Below, in pieces: positions 33,386 through 43,700 of a DNA stretch of 64,000 bases (the first letter of the stretch is position 1; each line of letters begins with the position of its first letter). This stretch comes from Rickettsiales bacterium (lineage in GTDB: Bacteria; Pseudomonadota; Alphaproteobacteria; Rickettsiales; SXRF01). The translations under genes and the position numbers were made by a program. Below the pieces are notes generated by a model. That model was not told the origin of the DNA. It searched no databases and worked only from the letters and a program-made list of their open reading frames with translations. The stretch lies in assembly GCA_041396965.1 (NCBI GenBank), contig JAWKXN010000001.1, forward strand, positions 372,001-436,000. The letters are read 5' to 3'.

Positions 33386-34807
33386 TTACTGATCCGTTGT
33401 CTTTTTTGCTTTTGCCTTGCCGGTATTCGTTTTTTTCTTTGTTTCTGTTTCTTTTTTATCCTTTTTTTCTGCTTTTTCGCCAGCAGCCTCTTCATACTCA
33501 GCGTTTACCAGTTCCGATATAGCTACTTTGCTATCATTGAACTTAACCTTACCGAGTATAGAATCCACCGCTTTTTCCTCCAATATAGGACCACGCAGAT
33601 TTTCTATATGCTGAGGATTTTTTCTGTAAAACTCAAATATTTGCTGCTCTTGACCTGGATATTGGCTTGCTTGCTGCATAACGGCTTGTGAGATTTCCTC
33701 ACGACTTACCTGTATTTTCTCACGAGACCCTATTTCCGCTAGCAATATACCAAGCGCCACTCTGCGTCTTGCCACCTTTTGATATTCAGTTTTTAGCTCT
33801 TCCTCACTTTTATCTTTGAGCTCTTCATCACCACTATTTTTTGCTTGCTCTATCCTTTCCCATATGGTGCCGAACTCAGATTCCACCATGCTCTCAGGCA
33901 GTTCAAAATCAAACTTTTCTTCTAACTGGTCAAAAAGTTGCTTTTTAAGTAGGTTGCGAACAATATCATCAAACTCTTTGATGATTTGCGCGCGGACAGC
34001 CTCATGTAATTTATCAAGATTCTCAAAGCCTCTGGAAGTGGCGAATTCCTCATTTATCTCTGGCAACTGTTTTTCTTGAATAGCTTTTACGGTAACCGCG
34101 AATTCCGCTTGTTTTCCTTTAAGGTTTGCCGCTGGATAATTATCAGGGAATTTTACTTTTACGGTTTTTTCATCCCCCGCTTTACTACCAATAAGCTGGT
34201 CTTCAAAATTGTCAATAAACTGACCGCTGCCCAGCTCAAGGCTAAAATCCTCCGCGCTGCCTCCTTCAAAAGCGACACCATCTACACTGCCTTTGAAGTC
34301 TATTTTGACAACATTGCCTTTTTCCGCTTTGCTACCTTCTTTCATATCAACAAATACAGGATTGCGCTCGGCTATTTTTCTCTCCGCCTCATCAATATCA
34401 TCCTGTGTTACCTCATAGGTTTTGCGCTCCAGTGTAATATCATCAAATACAAGCTCTGGAAGGTCTGGAAAAATCTCCAGCTCAACATTAAATGATAGAT
34501 CGCCTTCATCCTTGTAATCTTTATCTATGTCAATCCTTGGTGTTATGGTCGGACGGAATTTATTGTTACTTATCAGCTCACCCACTGAATTTTTTACCAC
34601 TTTATTTACGACATCATTATGAACCGCTTTGCCATATCTCTGCTGTAATATTTTCATCGGTATCTGACCGGAGCGGAAACCGGCGATCTTAGCGGTCTTG
34701 CCAAGCTCTTTCAGTTCATTCTCTTTTTGTGATTTAATAGAGTTTTCATCAATAGTGATTTGAAAGCTTTTTTTAAGATTCTTTGATTCCAGTTCTTTAA
34801 CTTGCAT
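33386..34807 (-). CDS. tig: trigger factor
   Basis: A 473-residue ribosome-bound chaperone and peptidyl-prolyl isomerase. The N-terminal ribosome-binding signature is GFRSGQIPMKILQQRYG; the FKBP-like domain begins near VVKIDFKGSVDGVAFEGG; the C-terminal helical domain follows. It ends in a long Lys/Glu/Thr-rich tail (EKKDKKETETKKKTNTGKAK), longer than in most homologues. First gene of the tig-clpP-clpX block. Confidence 0.97.
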   Translation of the reverse strand: MQVKELESKNLKKSFQITIDENSIKSQKENELKELGKTAKIAGFRSGQIPMKILQQRYGKAVHNDVVNKVVKNSVGELISNNKFRPTITPRIDIDKDYKDEGDLSFNVELEIFPDLPELVFDDITLERKTYEVTQDDIDEAERKIAERNPVFVDMKEGSKAEKGNVVKIDFKGSVDGVAFEGGSAEDFSLELGSGQFIDNFEDQLIGSKAGDEKTVKVKFPDNYPAANLKGKQAEFAVTVKAIQEKQLPEINEEFATSRGFENLDKLHEAVRAQIIKEFDDIVRNLLKKQLFDQLEEKFDFELPESMVESEFGTIWERIEQAKNSGDEELKDKSEEELKTEYQKVARRRVALGILLAEIGSREKIQVSREEISQAVMQQASQYPGQEQQIFEFYRKNPQHIENLRGPILEEKAVDSILGKVKFNDSKVAISELVNAEYEEAAGEKAEKKDKKETETKKKTNTGKAKAKKTTDQ

Positions 34808-34972
34808 GGCAACTCTCTTTTCTTATTGGTTATTTAGATATATATTATTTAGATATATAGTGTGTGATTTATACGTTTGCAGGGGAAGCTATACGTTATT
34901 TGTAAGAAAATAAAGTGTTTTTCTAATTTTGTTCTTGTTGCCGCATGGAAAAAATCAACAGGGGGGAATTTG

Positions 34973-35722
34973 CTATCTGCTAGGCATAAGGCTAGGGTCT
35001 AATTTGGCTGAATTCCTTGAAGGATTAGGACTGGTAAAGCTTCCTAAGCTGTCATCACCAATCTGTTGAGAATCGCCAAACTGGACGGTATTTCCATTTA
35101 TAACCGCCATTTGTCCTTCTGTAATAGCCTGTTGCTGTGCCGTTTGTTGATTCTGAGGAGTATTGGTATTTGATTGTCCTTGACCTTGCTGCGCTGCCGG
35201 CGCGGGACCGCTTGCCGCCGGTGGGTTTCTTAGTTCTTCAGCCAATTGCCTGGCATTTACGCCATGTTTGCTAGCAAACTCGTTTATACGATCATTTTCT
35301 TTGCGTTCAGCCAGAATCTCTCCAAAGCTTCTATCCGAACGAAATGATTCTATGAAAGCATGAAAGATGTTTCCAAAGTTCCTGGCAAGGCTAAATATTC
35401 CGTCTATCATACCATTACCAAACGCTGAAAAAGTCTCAATAATTCCTCCAGCGGTTTTTAATCCTTCTTCACCACTATCCTTGCCTTCACCTTTAAGTAT
35501 ATTCACCTGTTCTTTAGTCCAGTCGGTTCTCACCCATTTAGCCGCTTGTTCATTTATCTTATCCCTCTCAGCTTGAGTGATACTTCCGGTTTTTCTCTCC
35601 GCTGCCTTTATCATAAGGCTGGCTCTGTCATCTTCTGCCTTAGACACAGCTTCAAAAATAGAATTAGGAGAGCCATTTTGGGCTTCCTCAACTAATTCCT
35701 TAAATCTTTTATCAATAGACAT
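34973..35722 (-). CDS. 249-aa protein of unknown function with Q/N-rich tail
   Basis: No family is recognised. The N-terminal half is helical and charged (MSIDKRFKELVEEAQNGSP); residues 92-126 are hydrophobic and amphipathic (GIIETFSAFGNGMIDGIFSL, then ARNFGNIFHAFI). From about residue 167 the sequence becomes Pro/Ala/Gln/Asn/Ser-rich low complexity. There is no signal peptide. It is separated from tig by 165 bp and from lolA by 380 bp, so probably has its own promoter. The composition recalls secreted or scaffolding proteins, but that is a guess. Confidence 0.6.
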   Translation of the reverse strand: MSIDKRFKELVEEAQNGSPNSIFEAVSKAEDDRASLMIKAAERKTGSITQAERDKINEQAAKWVRTDWTKEQVNILKGEGKDSGEEGLKTAGGIIETFSAFGNGMIDGIFSLARNFGNIFHAFIESFRSDRSFGEILAERKENDRINEFASKHGVNARQLAEELRNPPAASGPAPAAQQGQGQSNTNTPQNQQTAQQQAITEGQMAVINGNTVQFGDSQQIGDDSLGSFTSPNPSRNSAKLDPSLMPSR

Positions 35723-36104
35723 ATTGCGTATCTGTCACCATCTTAATTTTAATATATTATCCAGACTAACACAGTTTGTTTGCATATAGTGTTAAAAGTT
35801 TATTACAATGAAAATTATTTTTTTAATAGAGCTGTCATAATTATAATATATTGAAAAATATATGTAAAATCTAAAATTATTGCTTTTGCTTTACTCCCCC
35901 CTCGCGGGGGAGTCAGAAATTTGGTGGTGAAACCATTCAATTTCTAGTGGGGGGTATGTGTAATTACTGTTATTCAGCATCCCACGACTCAATCTAAGTC
36001 CGTCTTGCTTAATGGCGGTGGCGCGACTTGATTTCGCCTGCTTCCTCACAATAGGGGGCGGATTTTAGTGTGTAATGATGGATTCCTTATCCATAGCTCT
36101 GGTT
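35723..36104. other. hairpin-containing intergenic region upstream of the 249-aa gene
   Basis: This 382-bp gap holds no convincing ORF. It has a G/C-rich hairpin near 35896-35914 (ACTCCCCC against GGGGGAGT) and a second one at about 35921-35954 (GAAATT against AATTTC with inner GGT/ACC). The 3' end of lolA borders it on the right, so one hairpin may end lolA transcription, although no clear T-tract follows on the minus strand. Confidence 0.4.
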
Positions 36105-36761
36105 TTACAACCTCCTTAATGGCTTACGTGGGTCTTTGAATATAAACAGCTTATCATCAATTTTCACTCCAAATTTTGCCTTATTCAGAGAAACAGTAGT
36201 GGTTTTGCCGTTAGTGTCAGTGACTATCATATTGCGGATGAGTAGGGGGTTATTGGTAAATTCCAGAACTAGCTGACCTTCCTCTGGTTTTTCCCGTTGG
36301 GTAAGCCCGATGCGTACACTACCAGTGCTTTCCTCAAAAGATATTATACCAACCTCATCACCAAGAGAAATCTTCTCTTTGGCAAGAAAACCAATCAGCG
36401 TGGAATCCATTGGGATATGACTTATCTGCTCAAGCTCGTAATCATAATATATCAGTTCAAAACCATCAGCTATCATAAGTATGGGAATAGGCGGGTTATA
36501 TTGCCAGCGCATCTTACCGGGGCGTTTTAAGAAAAATTTCCCGCTGGCAAGCCCTCCATCAGGTGCGGCTTGCACAAACTCAGAGGTGATTGTGGTAAGA
36601 GAGCTTAAATATTTCTCAACTTTAGCGATGGTAGCTTGATGAGGCGCAAGCTGTGATTCTTTAAGAAAAACTACCTCAGGTCGTGATACTTCTTCCGCTG
36701 CCACTGAAATTGGCATTACCATAAGCACAAAAAATATGATTGTTTTTTTAAGCATATTCAT
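36105..36761 (-). CDS. lolA: outer-membrane lipoprotein carrier protein LolA-like
   Basis: A 218-residue periplasmic protein with a signal peptide (KKTIIFFVLMVMPISVAAEE). The LolA fold is shown by KVEKYLSSLTTITSEFVQ, SGKFFLKRPGKMRWQYNPP and ILMIADGFELIYYDYELEQ. It carries lipoproteins across the periplasm to the outer membrane. In alphaproteobacteria lolA usually follows ftsK; here mazEF is inserted between them, and the lolA ATG overlaps the toxin stop codon (ATGA). A start at MLKK two codons later is also possible. Confidence 0.9.
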   Translation of the reverse strand: MNMLKKTIIFFVLMVMPISVAAEEVSRPEVVFLKESQLAPHQATIAKVEKYLSSLTTITSEFVQAAPDGGLASGKFFLKRPGKMRWQYNPPIPILMIADGFELIYYDYELEQISHIPMDSTLIGFLAKEKISLGDEVGIISFEESTGSVRIGLTQREKPEEGQLVLEFTNNPLLIRNMIVTDTNGKTTTVSLNKAKFGVKIDDKLFIFKDPRKPLRRL

Positions 36762-37102
36762 TCCGCGAACATTTCCTCAAGTTTTGCTAAAATTTCCTGC
36801 CTGTCTTTTCCTCTTATCATCTCTATTACATCACCAATCCGTGACTTATCAACAGTTCTCAGTTGGTCAAGAGCGATTTGTCCTTTTTTGCCTTTTATTT
36901 CTACGTTAGCCCTAAAGGGAAGACTTCTTTGGGTTGAAGTTATAGGAGCGATAATAACAGTACCTAAAAGTCTATTCATCTTATCTGGGGTAATGACCAT
37001 ACATGGGCGAGTTTTCTGCATTTCATGTCCAACTGCCGGATCAAGGGTTGTCCAGTAGACCTCAAACCTTTTGATGCTTCTAGCTATTCCCCGTCCGGCC
37101 AT
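36758..37102 (-). CDS. mazF: MazF/PemK-family mRNA interferase toxin
   Basis: A 114-residue toxin: RFEVYWTTLDPAVGHEMQKTRPCMVITPDKMN, then VIIAPITSTQRSLPFR, and ALDQLRTVDKSRIG. These are the beta-strands and catalytic Arg/Thr-containing segments of the MazF/PemK fold, which cuts mRNA at specific short sequences. Its start overlaps the antitoxin's end by about 19 bp and its stop overlaps lolA by 4 bp. A start two codons upstream (37108) is equally possible. Confidence 0.92.
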   Translation of the reverse strand: MAGRGIARSIKRFEVYWTTLDPAVGHEMQKTRPCMVITPDKMNRLLGTVIIAPITSTQRSLPFRANVEIKGKKGQIALDQLRTVDKSRIGDVIEMIRGKDRQEILAKLEEMFAE

Positions 37103-37353
37103 GTCCATTCTGTTTTATCAAACTCGTTTATCATATCTTCTGGCCACAACAACTCCGGCACACCATGTTTTTTTATATCTGCTTCTATCGCCTCCGCCCA
37201 GCCTTCACGCGGTTTGCGTTTAGGCTTTGCCAGCACCAAGTCACCATCTTCCACGCGCAAATCAACGCTGCCGTTAAAACCGCATTGCTTGAGTATGGCT
37301 TTTGGGATACGAATACCCTGCGAGTTGCCGATTTTGATAATATCCACCTTCAT
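37084..37353 (-). CDS. mazE: MazE-like AbrB-fold antitoxin
   Basis: An 89-residue antitoxin. Residues 1-45 are a SpoVT/AbrB DNA-binding domain: KVDIIKIGNSQGIRIPKAIL, then DLRVEDGDLVLAKP. The acidic/aromatic C-terminus (INEFDKTEWTWPDGE) is the toxin-binding tail. It precedes and overlaps the toxin gene, as expected. A perfect palindrome lies immediately upstream of its start. Confidence 0.92.
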   Translation of the reverse strand: MKVDIIKIGNSQGIRIPKAILKQCGFNGSVDLRVEDGDLVLAKPKRKPREGWAEAIEADIKKHGVPELLWPEDMINEFDKTEWTWPDGE

Positions 37354-37355
37354 AG

Positions 37356-37372
37356 TAATTACATTGTAATTA
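37356..37372. promoter_or_regulatory. palindromic operator of mazEF
   Basis: TAATTACA-T-TGTAATTA is a perfect 8+1+8 inverted repeat three bases before the mazE start codon. AbrB-type antitoxins repress their own promoters by binding such palindromes, so this is very probably the autoregulatory site. Confidence 0.75.
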
Positions 37373-37395
37373 TTACGCCGGATAACGTCAAGTCT

Positions 37396-39798
37396 TTAAT
37401 CCTCTTCACGTACTAAAATCTCACGTTTTCCAACATGGTTAGCAGGACCTATCACCCCATCTCTTTCCATTTGCTCAATTATAGTCGCCGCTCTATTATA
37501 GCCAATTTTCAGGCAGCGCTGAATATAGCTGGTAGAGGCTTTACGATCACGAGCGACAATAGCGACCGCTTGGTCATACATCGGATCAACCTCACCACCG
37601 CCATCAAGCATTCCCTCAGATTCCTCTTCTTTGGTGACATCCTCAATATAGCTAGGCTCACCCTGCGATTTAAGGTAAGAAACAACTTCCTCAACCTCAC
37701 GATCGCTTACGAAAGGACCATGTACACGGGTTATCCGCCCGCCACCAGCCATATAAAGCATGTCACCTTGTCCCAATAACTGTTCGGCTCCTTGCTCGCC
37801 AAGAATAGTTCGGCTATCAATACGAGAGGTAACCTGAAAGCTGATGCGGGTAGGGAAGTTAGCCTTAATAACACCGGTTATCACATCAACACTTGGTCTT
37901 TGTGTCGCCATTATAATGTGGATTCCCGCCGCTCTCGCCATTTGCGCAAGGCGCTGAATAGAGCCTTCTATTTCCTTGCCCGCGACTACCATCAGATCCG
38001 CCATCTCGTCAACCACTACCACGATAAATGGTAGTTCTTCCATTTCCAGTGGCATTTCCTCTATAATTGGCTCTCCACTATCAGGATCAAATCCGGTTTG
38101 TACTTTTCTAGTAAGCTGATCGCCCTTTGCCCGCGCCTCACGGATTTTTTTGTTATAGCCCTCAATATTACGCACAGCGTGATTATTCATTAGCCGGTAG
38201 CGGTTTTCCATCTCCTTTACCGTCCATTTAAGAGCCACCACCGCTTTACCCGGTTCAGTAACCACCGGTGACAGCAGGTGAGGGATGCCGTCATAGACTG
38301 ATAGCTCCAGCATTTTCGGGTCAATCATTATAAACTTACACTCCTCAGGCGTAAGGCTATAAAGCAAAGACATGATCATAGTATTTACCGCGACCGATTT
38401 ACCAGAGCCAGTAGTACCAGCAACCAGAAGATGCGGCATACGGGCAAGATCTACTATAATCGGCTCACCTCCAATGTTTTTTCCAAGTGCCATCGGCAGT
38501 TTTGCCTGTGATGAGTCAAACTCATCACTTTCCAGAATTTCCCTGAAATACACAGTCTCACGTATATTATTTGGCATTTCTATGCCTATAGCGTTGCGAC
38601 CTGGTATAACCGCGATACGGGTTGAGATAGCGCTCATTGAGCGAGCTATATCATCAGCAAGACCAATAACCCGTGAAGATTTTGTGCCAGCCGCTGGTTC
38701 TAGCTCATAGAGAGTCACTACCGGACCGGGGCGAATTTCTATTATGCTACCATTTACCCCAAAATCTTGTAACACTGATTCTAGTAGCTTGGCGTTTTGG
38801 GTAAGAGCTGATTCGGATAGGTTGTTTTTTTTGCTTCTCGGTGGTAGCTTTAATAGTTTTACGGAAGGAAGCTCATAATCGCCAAAATCCAACGAGAAAT
38901 TGCTGTCATCTTTTTTAGGCGGTGATTTTTTTGGAGGTTGGGTCTTGTTTTTTTGTGTAACGCGCGGTTTGGACTTTACCGGCTCCTCATATTCTTCCTC
39001 GTAATCCTCATCGTCTTCATATTCCTCATCATCTCTTCTAAATCTATCAAACCATGACGCTATTCTTTCCCTAAAGGTAGGAAGATAACCACTGCCTTCT
39101 TCCTCTTCATATTCTATTTCTTCTTCATACTCATATTCCTCAGTTTCACCTCTTCTTTGTATTTTATTATATATAAATGATAAAACGATGGATACGGTGT
39201 ATGATAATTTATCATATATAGTAGTGAATATATTCTTCGTAAGATGGGCAAGACCTTTCCATTCTGTCCAGCTCATACCAAAAGATAAAGAGGCGGTGAC
39301 AATCGTTATAGATGCTACGGTAGTAGTAAATAGGATATTCTTAAACGGCTGAAATAAAATCCTCTCATATATGAGAGAGCCAATAGATCCACCAAATCCA
39401 CTACTTATCGGCCAAGAAAGAGGAGGCTCTATTTTAGAAAGTACAGTCGCAGAAAGGACAAGTGTTACTAATAACAAAGATATACGCATCCATAAAAATG
39501 ATATACTATATCCCTTTATTATTTTTACTCCCCACACTAGCGGTACCAGAACAACAAAGGCGCTGGCAAGGCCAAGAAGTTGTAAGCAAAGATCCGAAAT
39601 TAAAGCTCCGCTATACCCACCCCAGTTAAGTACCGGATCTGACGTTGATTTGTTAAGTGAAGGGTCAAGCTGGTTGTAACTTATCAGGCACATCATCACA
39701 AACAATGAGGCTATACATAACAAACAACCGCTCAGTATTCCCAGCGGGTGTACCGCTTCTTCTTCATAATATTCTTGGTAATTTACTCGTGAACCCAT
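37396..39798 (-). CDS. ftsK: DNA translocase FtsK
   Basis: An 800-residue septal DNA pump. Four hydrophobic helices in residues 15-175 anchor it; an acidic linker (EEYEYEEEIEYEEEEG and DDEEYEDDEDYEEEYEE) with a basic Pro-rich part follows; the motor has Walker A GTTGSGKSVAVNT and FIMIDPKMLELS; the winged-helix gamma domain is at the C-terminus (QAVAIVARDRKASTSYIQRC). It aligns chromosome dimers at the division septum. Compact compared with E. coli FtsK. Confidence 0.96.
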   Translation of the reverse strand: MGSRVNYQEYYEEEAVHPLGILSGCLLCIASLFVMMCLISYNQLDPSLNKSTSDPVLNWGGYSGALISDLCLQLLGLASAFVVLVPLVWGVKIIKGYSISFLWMRISLLLVTLVLSATVLSKIEPPLSWPISSGFGGSIGSLIYERILFQPFKNILFTTTVASITIVTASLSFGMSWTEWKGLAHLTKNIFTTIYDKLSYTVSIVLSFIYNKIQRRGETEEYEYEEEIEYEEEEGSGYLPTFRERIASWFDRFRRDDEEYEDDEDYEEEYEEPVKSKPRVTQKNKTQPPKKSPPKKDDSNFSLDFGDYELPSVKLLKLPPRSKKNNLSESALTQNAKLLESVLQDFGVNGSIIEIRPGPVVTLYELEPAAGTKSSRVIGLADDIARSMSAISTRIAVIPGRNAIGIEMPNNIRETVYFREILESDEFDSSQAKLPMALGKNIGGEPIIVDLARMPHLLVAGTTGSGKSVAVNTMIMSLLYSLTPEECKFIMIDPKMLELSVYDGIPHLLSPVVTEPGKAVVALKWTVKEMENRYRLMNNHAVRNIEGYNKKIREARAKGDQLTRKVQTGFDPDSGEPIIEEMPLEMEELPFIVVVVDEMADLMVVAGKEIEGSIQRLAQMARAAGIHIIMATQRPSVDVITGVIKANFPTRISFQVTSRIDSRTILGEQGAEQLLGQGDMLYMAGGGRITRVHGPFVSDREVEEVVSYLKSQGEPSYIEDVTKEEESEGMLDGGGEVDPMYDQAVAIVARDRKASTSYIQRCLKIGYNRAATIIEQMERDGVIGPANHVGKREILVREED

Positions 39799-39916
39799 TT
39801 AATTGATCTTTTATTCTATTGTTTCTTATTTAAGATTTTTTATAGAGGATTTTAGTTAACACAATATTATCGCCATATAGCTCATTGTAAAGTCATATGA
39901 CATATATTTTAGTGAT

Positions 39917-40720
39917 TTAATCAGAGAGATTGTATTCTTTTAGGAATCTCATTATCTCTTCAGCTACTTTTCCGCTATCAAAATTATTGTGACCAACATC
40001 ATCAAAAAATATAGCTTTTTTAGGTTGAACGGCTTCCTTTAGCAAGGTTTCCGAGTGATAAGAAGGTATCACCTCGTCTTGTTTGCCATGTAAAATAAGC
40101 AGTGGACAATTTATTCTGTCTATTCTTGATATTGAGTTAAATTTATCAAGCATCACCAAATTTACTGGGAAGAAGAAATATATCTCAGAAGCTCTTTTTA
40201 TCGCTGATATATAAGGAGCTTGCAATATAACCGCTCCTACGTCGTATTCTGAGGCTATTTTCGTTGATACTCCCGTACCTAAAGATTCTCCATATATTAT
40301 TATTTTATTAAGTGGTAATCTCATTGATTCGTTTAAGAAATATATAGCCGCTCTAGCGTCTTTATATAATCCTCGCTCACTCGGGTTGCCTGCACTTTTC
40401 CCATATCCTCTGTAGCTTACAGCTAGCACTCCCAGCCCGTGATTGGTAAGCGCCGAGTATATTCCAGCGCGGTTTCCCATATGTGAGGCGTTGCCGTGAA
40501 AATAGACTATTGTCGGTTTATTGTCTTCCGCTGGCTTGTACCATAATTGTATGGAAATATTATCATCTGTTTTTACAAAATACTCGTGAAAGCCTAAAAG
40601 ACCATATTGTTCTGGCTCACCTATATTTCTATCAGGGATGTACAGCAGTTTCCTCTGAAATACGGCAACTACGGCAAGAACAATTAAATATATCGCTATT
40701 AATGAATATAAAATACGCAT
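39917..40720 (-). CDS. alpha/beta hydrolase (Bem46/ABHD13-like)
   Basis: A 267-residue protein with an N-terminal membrane helix (LYSLIAIYLIVLAVVAVF) and an alpha/beta hydrolase domain: VYFHGNASHMGNRAG (oxyanion region), nucleophile motif YGESLGTG, acidic residue in HGKQDEVIPSYHSE and His in DDVGHNNFDSG. All triad positions are present. Substrate is unknown; the family is thought to act on lipids or peptides at membranes. Confidence 0.88.
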   Translation of the reverse strand: MRILYSLIAIYLIVLAVVAVFQRKLLYIPDRNIGEPEQYGLLGFHEYFVKTDDNISIQLWYKPAEDNKPTIVYFHGNASHMGNRAGIYSALTNHGLGVLAVSYRGYGKSAGNPSERGLYKDARAAIYFLNESMRLPLNKIIIYGESLGTGVSTKIASEYDVGAVILQAPYISAIKRASEIYFFFPVNLVMLDKFNSISRIDRINCPLLILHGKQDEVIPSYHSETLLKEAVQPKKAIFFDDVGHNNFDSGKVAEEIMRFLKEYNLSD

Positions 40721-40766
40721 CCGTATATACTAGCAGAACGCATTGTTACTTTCATCATATTATCCA

Positions 40767-43700
40767 CTATTTGACAAAATTTAATTGTTTATCTAGCAAG
40801 CTTATTGCCTCATTTTCAATAGGGCAGGCGGCTGGTCGTTTACCCTTATTAGTAGATTGTTTTAGAAAGCTTTCGCACTCAAGATCACATGCTCTTGCTA
40901 ATATTGCCGCATTTTTTGAGTTTTTAGCGGAATGGCGAGCCAGCGCGCATTCTTTAGCGCGGCGTGATAATTTGGTAACTTTTGGTAAATTGCCAATCTT
41001 AGTGGGTGTTTCGCCATATTGAGGTATTATGATAGAATCGCCACCAGCGGCAGGCGATAGTGAGGCGAACTTTTGTTCATTGCCATTTTTGCTGGAATTA
41101 TTATTTGTATTGTTATCGGATGTAACACTCTTTTTTGTTGAGTTGCTCTGATTATAAACAAAACTATTATTTTCATTATTAGTATTATTGCCACCATCAC
41201 TTTTGCCGAATATATTCTCATTTAATATTTCTATGGACGGTTGGGTAACATTATTGCTTTTACCATTTTGGTCAGTGACGTTATTATTAGGGCTAGATGT
41301 CCTATTTACATTTCTTTCCACTACAAGAATTTCCTGATTTTTTTGAATATCAGATTTAGCGGAGTTAGAAAGTTTTTTTGTATCTAACGATGCTCTTGTT
41401 AGTGGCGCGTTATTTGCCAGTGATTTCTCATTGGTAGATATATTATCAGAAGTATTTTTATTGTCTCGGATTTTATTTTTTTCTTGGTTGCTAATTACAG
41501 AGAGTACGGTTCTATCACCACGTTTATCTTTGCCAGCGATTTTTAATTTGTCATTTCTATTATTGTTTATGGCGGTTTGTGTTTTTCTACTATTTAGCTC
41601 ATTAACATCATTTTTGTCTTTATTTTGTCCTTTACGTAAAGCATTCTGATATTGGGTAGGTTGTTTATTACCTTTATTTTTAGGCGCTTCCAAATTCTGG
41701 TTTGCTTGTTTTGTTTCTAGTTCATCAAGATTTTTACTAAAAATTGGTTGATATTGAGTCGGTCTATGGTTGACATCTTTCGTTGTTTCGCTGCCTACTG
41801 GGTTCTGTCCATTATTTTTAGTAGTTCTTGGTTGTCTATAGACTATATCAGATCTGTTATCACCACTAACCAAGTGTGTTTCATTTTCTTTGAAGCTATT
41901 ATTTATCCTATCTAAACTAGTATCCTTTCCTCCAGCCGCTGGGCTATATTGAGAAAGTCTTCTCGCCTCTTTCTGTTGACTTTGTTGCCTGCGTTCAGCG
42001 GTGGTAAGAGGTCTTCTGTCGTTGTTATTGTCATCTACATATCGCTGACCAGCTATTATTGGCTGATATTGCACTATCTTGGATTGCTTAATATTCTCTC
42101 TTTGGTGTTGCCTGCCAGATGATTGTTTTGCCGCGTCCTGTTTTCTTTTTTCATCTCTTGTAGAAATAGTTTTATCTCTATTTCTATTTTTGTTGGTCAA
42201 ATCACTGTGTTTGCTATCAGTATTATTTGCCAATATTTGTTTCTCTTTTGTTTTTGTGCCCTTATTTATGCTTCTACTTGTGGCAGTTATATTAGAAGAG
42301 TCATCAGCCGTTTTTATTTTTTCCATAACTCTCGGCTGTCTGTGCACTATATCAGATCTGTTATCACCACTAACCACATGTGTTTCATTATCTTTGAAGC
42401 TGTTGTCTTTACTTCTATCCGCGCTACTTCTAGCCGTTTTATTATCTCTTCCTCCCGCTGCTGGGCTGTATTGAGATAATCTTCTTGCTTCTTGTTTTTG
42501 ATTTTGCTGTTTGCGCTCAGCGGTAGTAAGCGGTCTTTTATCGTTTCCATTATCATTTATACGTTGCTGACCAGCTATTATCGGCTGATATTGCACTATC
42601 TTGGATTGCTTAATATTCTCTCTTTGTTGTTGTCTGCCAGATGATTGTTTTGCCGCGTCCTGTTTTCTCTTTTCATCTCTTGTAGAAATAGTTTCATCTC
42701 TATCTCTGTTTTTGTTGGTCAAATCATTTTGTTTGCTACCAGTATTATTCGCCAATATTTGTATTTGTTTTTCTCGTGCTTTTGTATCCTCATTTATACT
42801 TTTATTTGTGGCGATTATATCGGAAGAATCATCATTTGTTTTTACTTTTTTTACAACTCTTGGCTGTCTGTTGACTATATCAGACCTTCTTTCATCACTA
42901 ACTACACGTGTTTCATTATCTTTGAAACTGTCTCTATTTCTATCCGCGTTACTTCTAGATGTTCCATTGTCTCTTCCTCCCGCTGCTGGGCTGTATTGAG
43001 AAAGTCTTCTTGCTTCTTGCTGTTGATTTTGTCGTCTGCGCTCAGCGGTGGTGAGTGGTCTTCTGTCATTGTTATTGTCATCTACATATCGCTGACCAGC
43101 TATTATTGGCTGATATACCGGTTGGTTTTCTCTATCACTTTTTTGCTGTTTATTGCTTGCTTGTCTAGGTGTTTTCTGCTCGCCACGCTTTGCTGTTACG
43201 GTGTTACGACTATTTTCTATCCTTTGCTTATCTGAATTATTCTGTTTTACATTATTTCGATTGTCTTTAGTAATTCTTGGCTGTCTGTGCACTATGTCTG
43301 ATTTGCTCTCACCACTAATCACATGTGTTTCATTATCTTTAAGGCTGTCTTTACTTTTATCCGCGCTACTTCTAGCCGTTTTATTATCTCTTCCTCCCGC
43401 TGCTGGACTGTATTGAGATAATCTTCTCGCTTCTTGCTGTTGATTTTGCTGCTTGCGTTCAGCGGTGGTAAGCGGTCTTCTGTCATTGCTACTGTCAGCT
43501 TTGCTAACAATTATAGGTTGCTGTTCTGTAGCGTTTGTTATCTTTCGTCCTTGCTGATTTTGTGTGCTGGTGGTCTGTCTTGTTGTATTTTCTTTACGTT
43601 TTTTTGTAACAGCCGGTTGTTTGCGTACATTATTTTGTTGGTTATCCGCTTGATTATTATTCTGATTATTATTAGCGGTTGTAATCAATCGTTGAGTATC

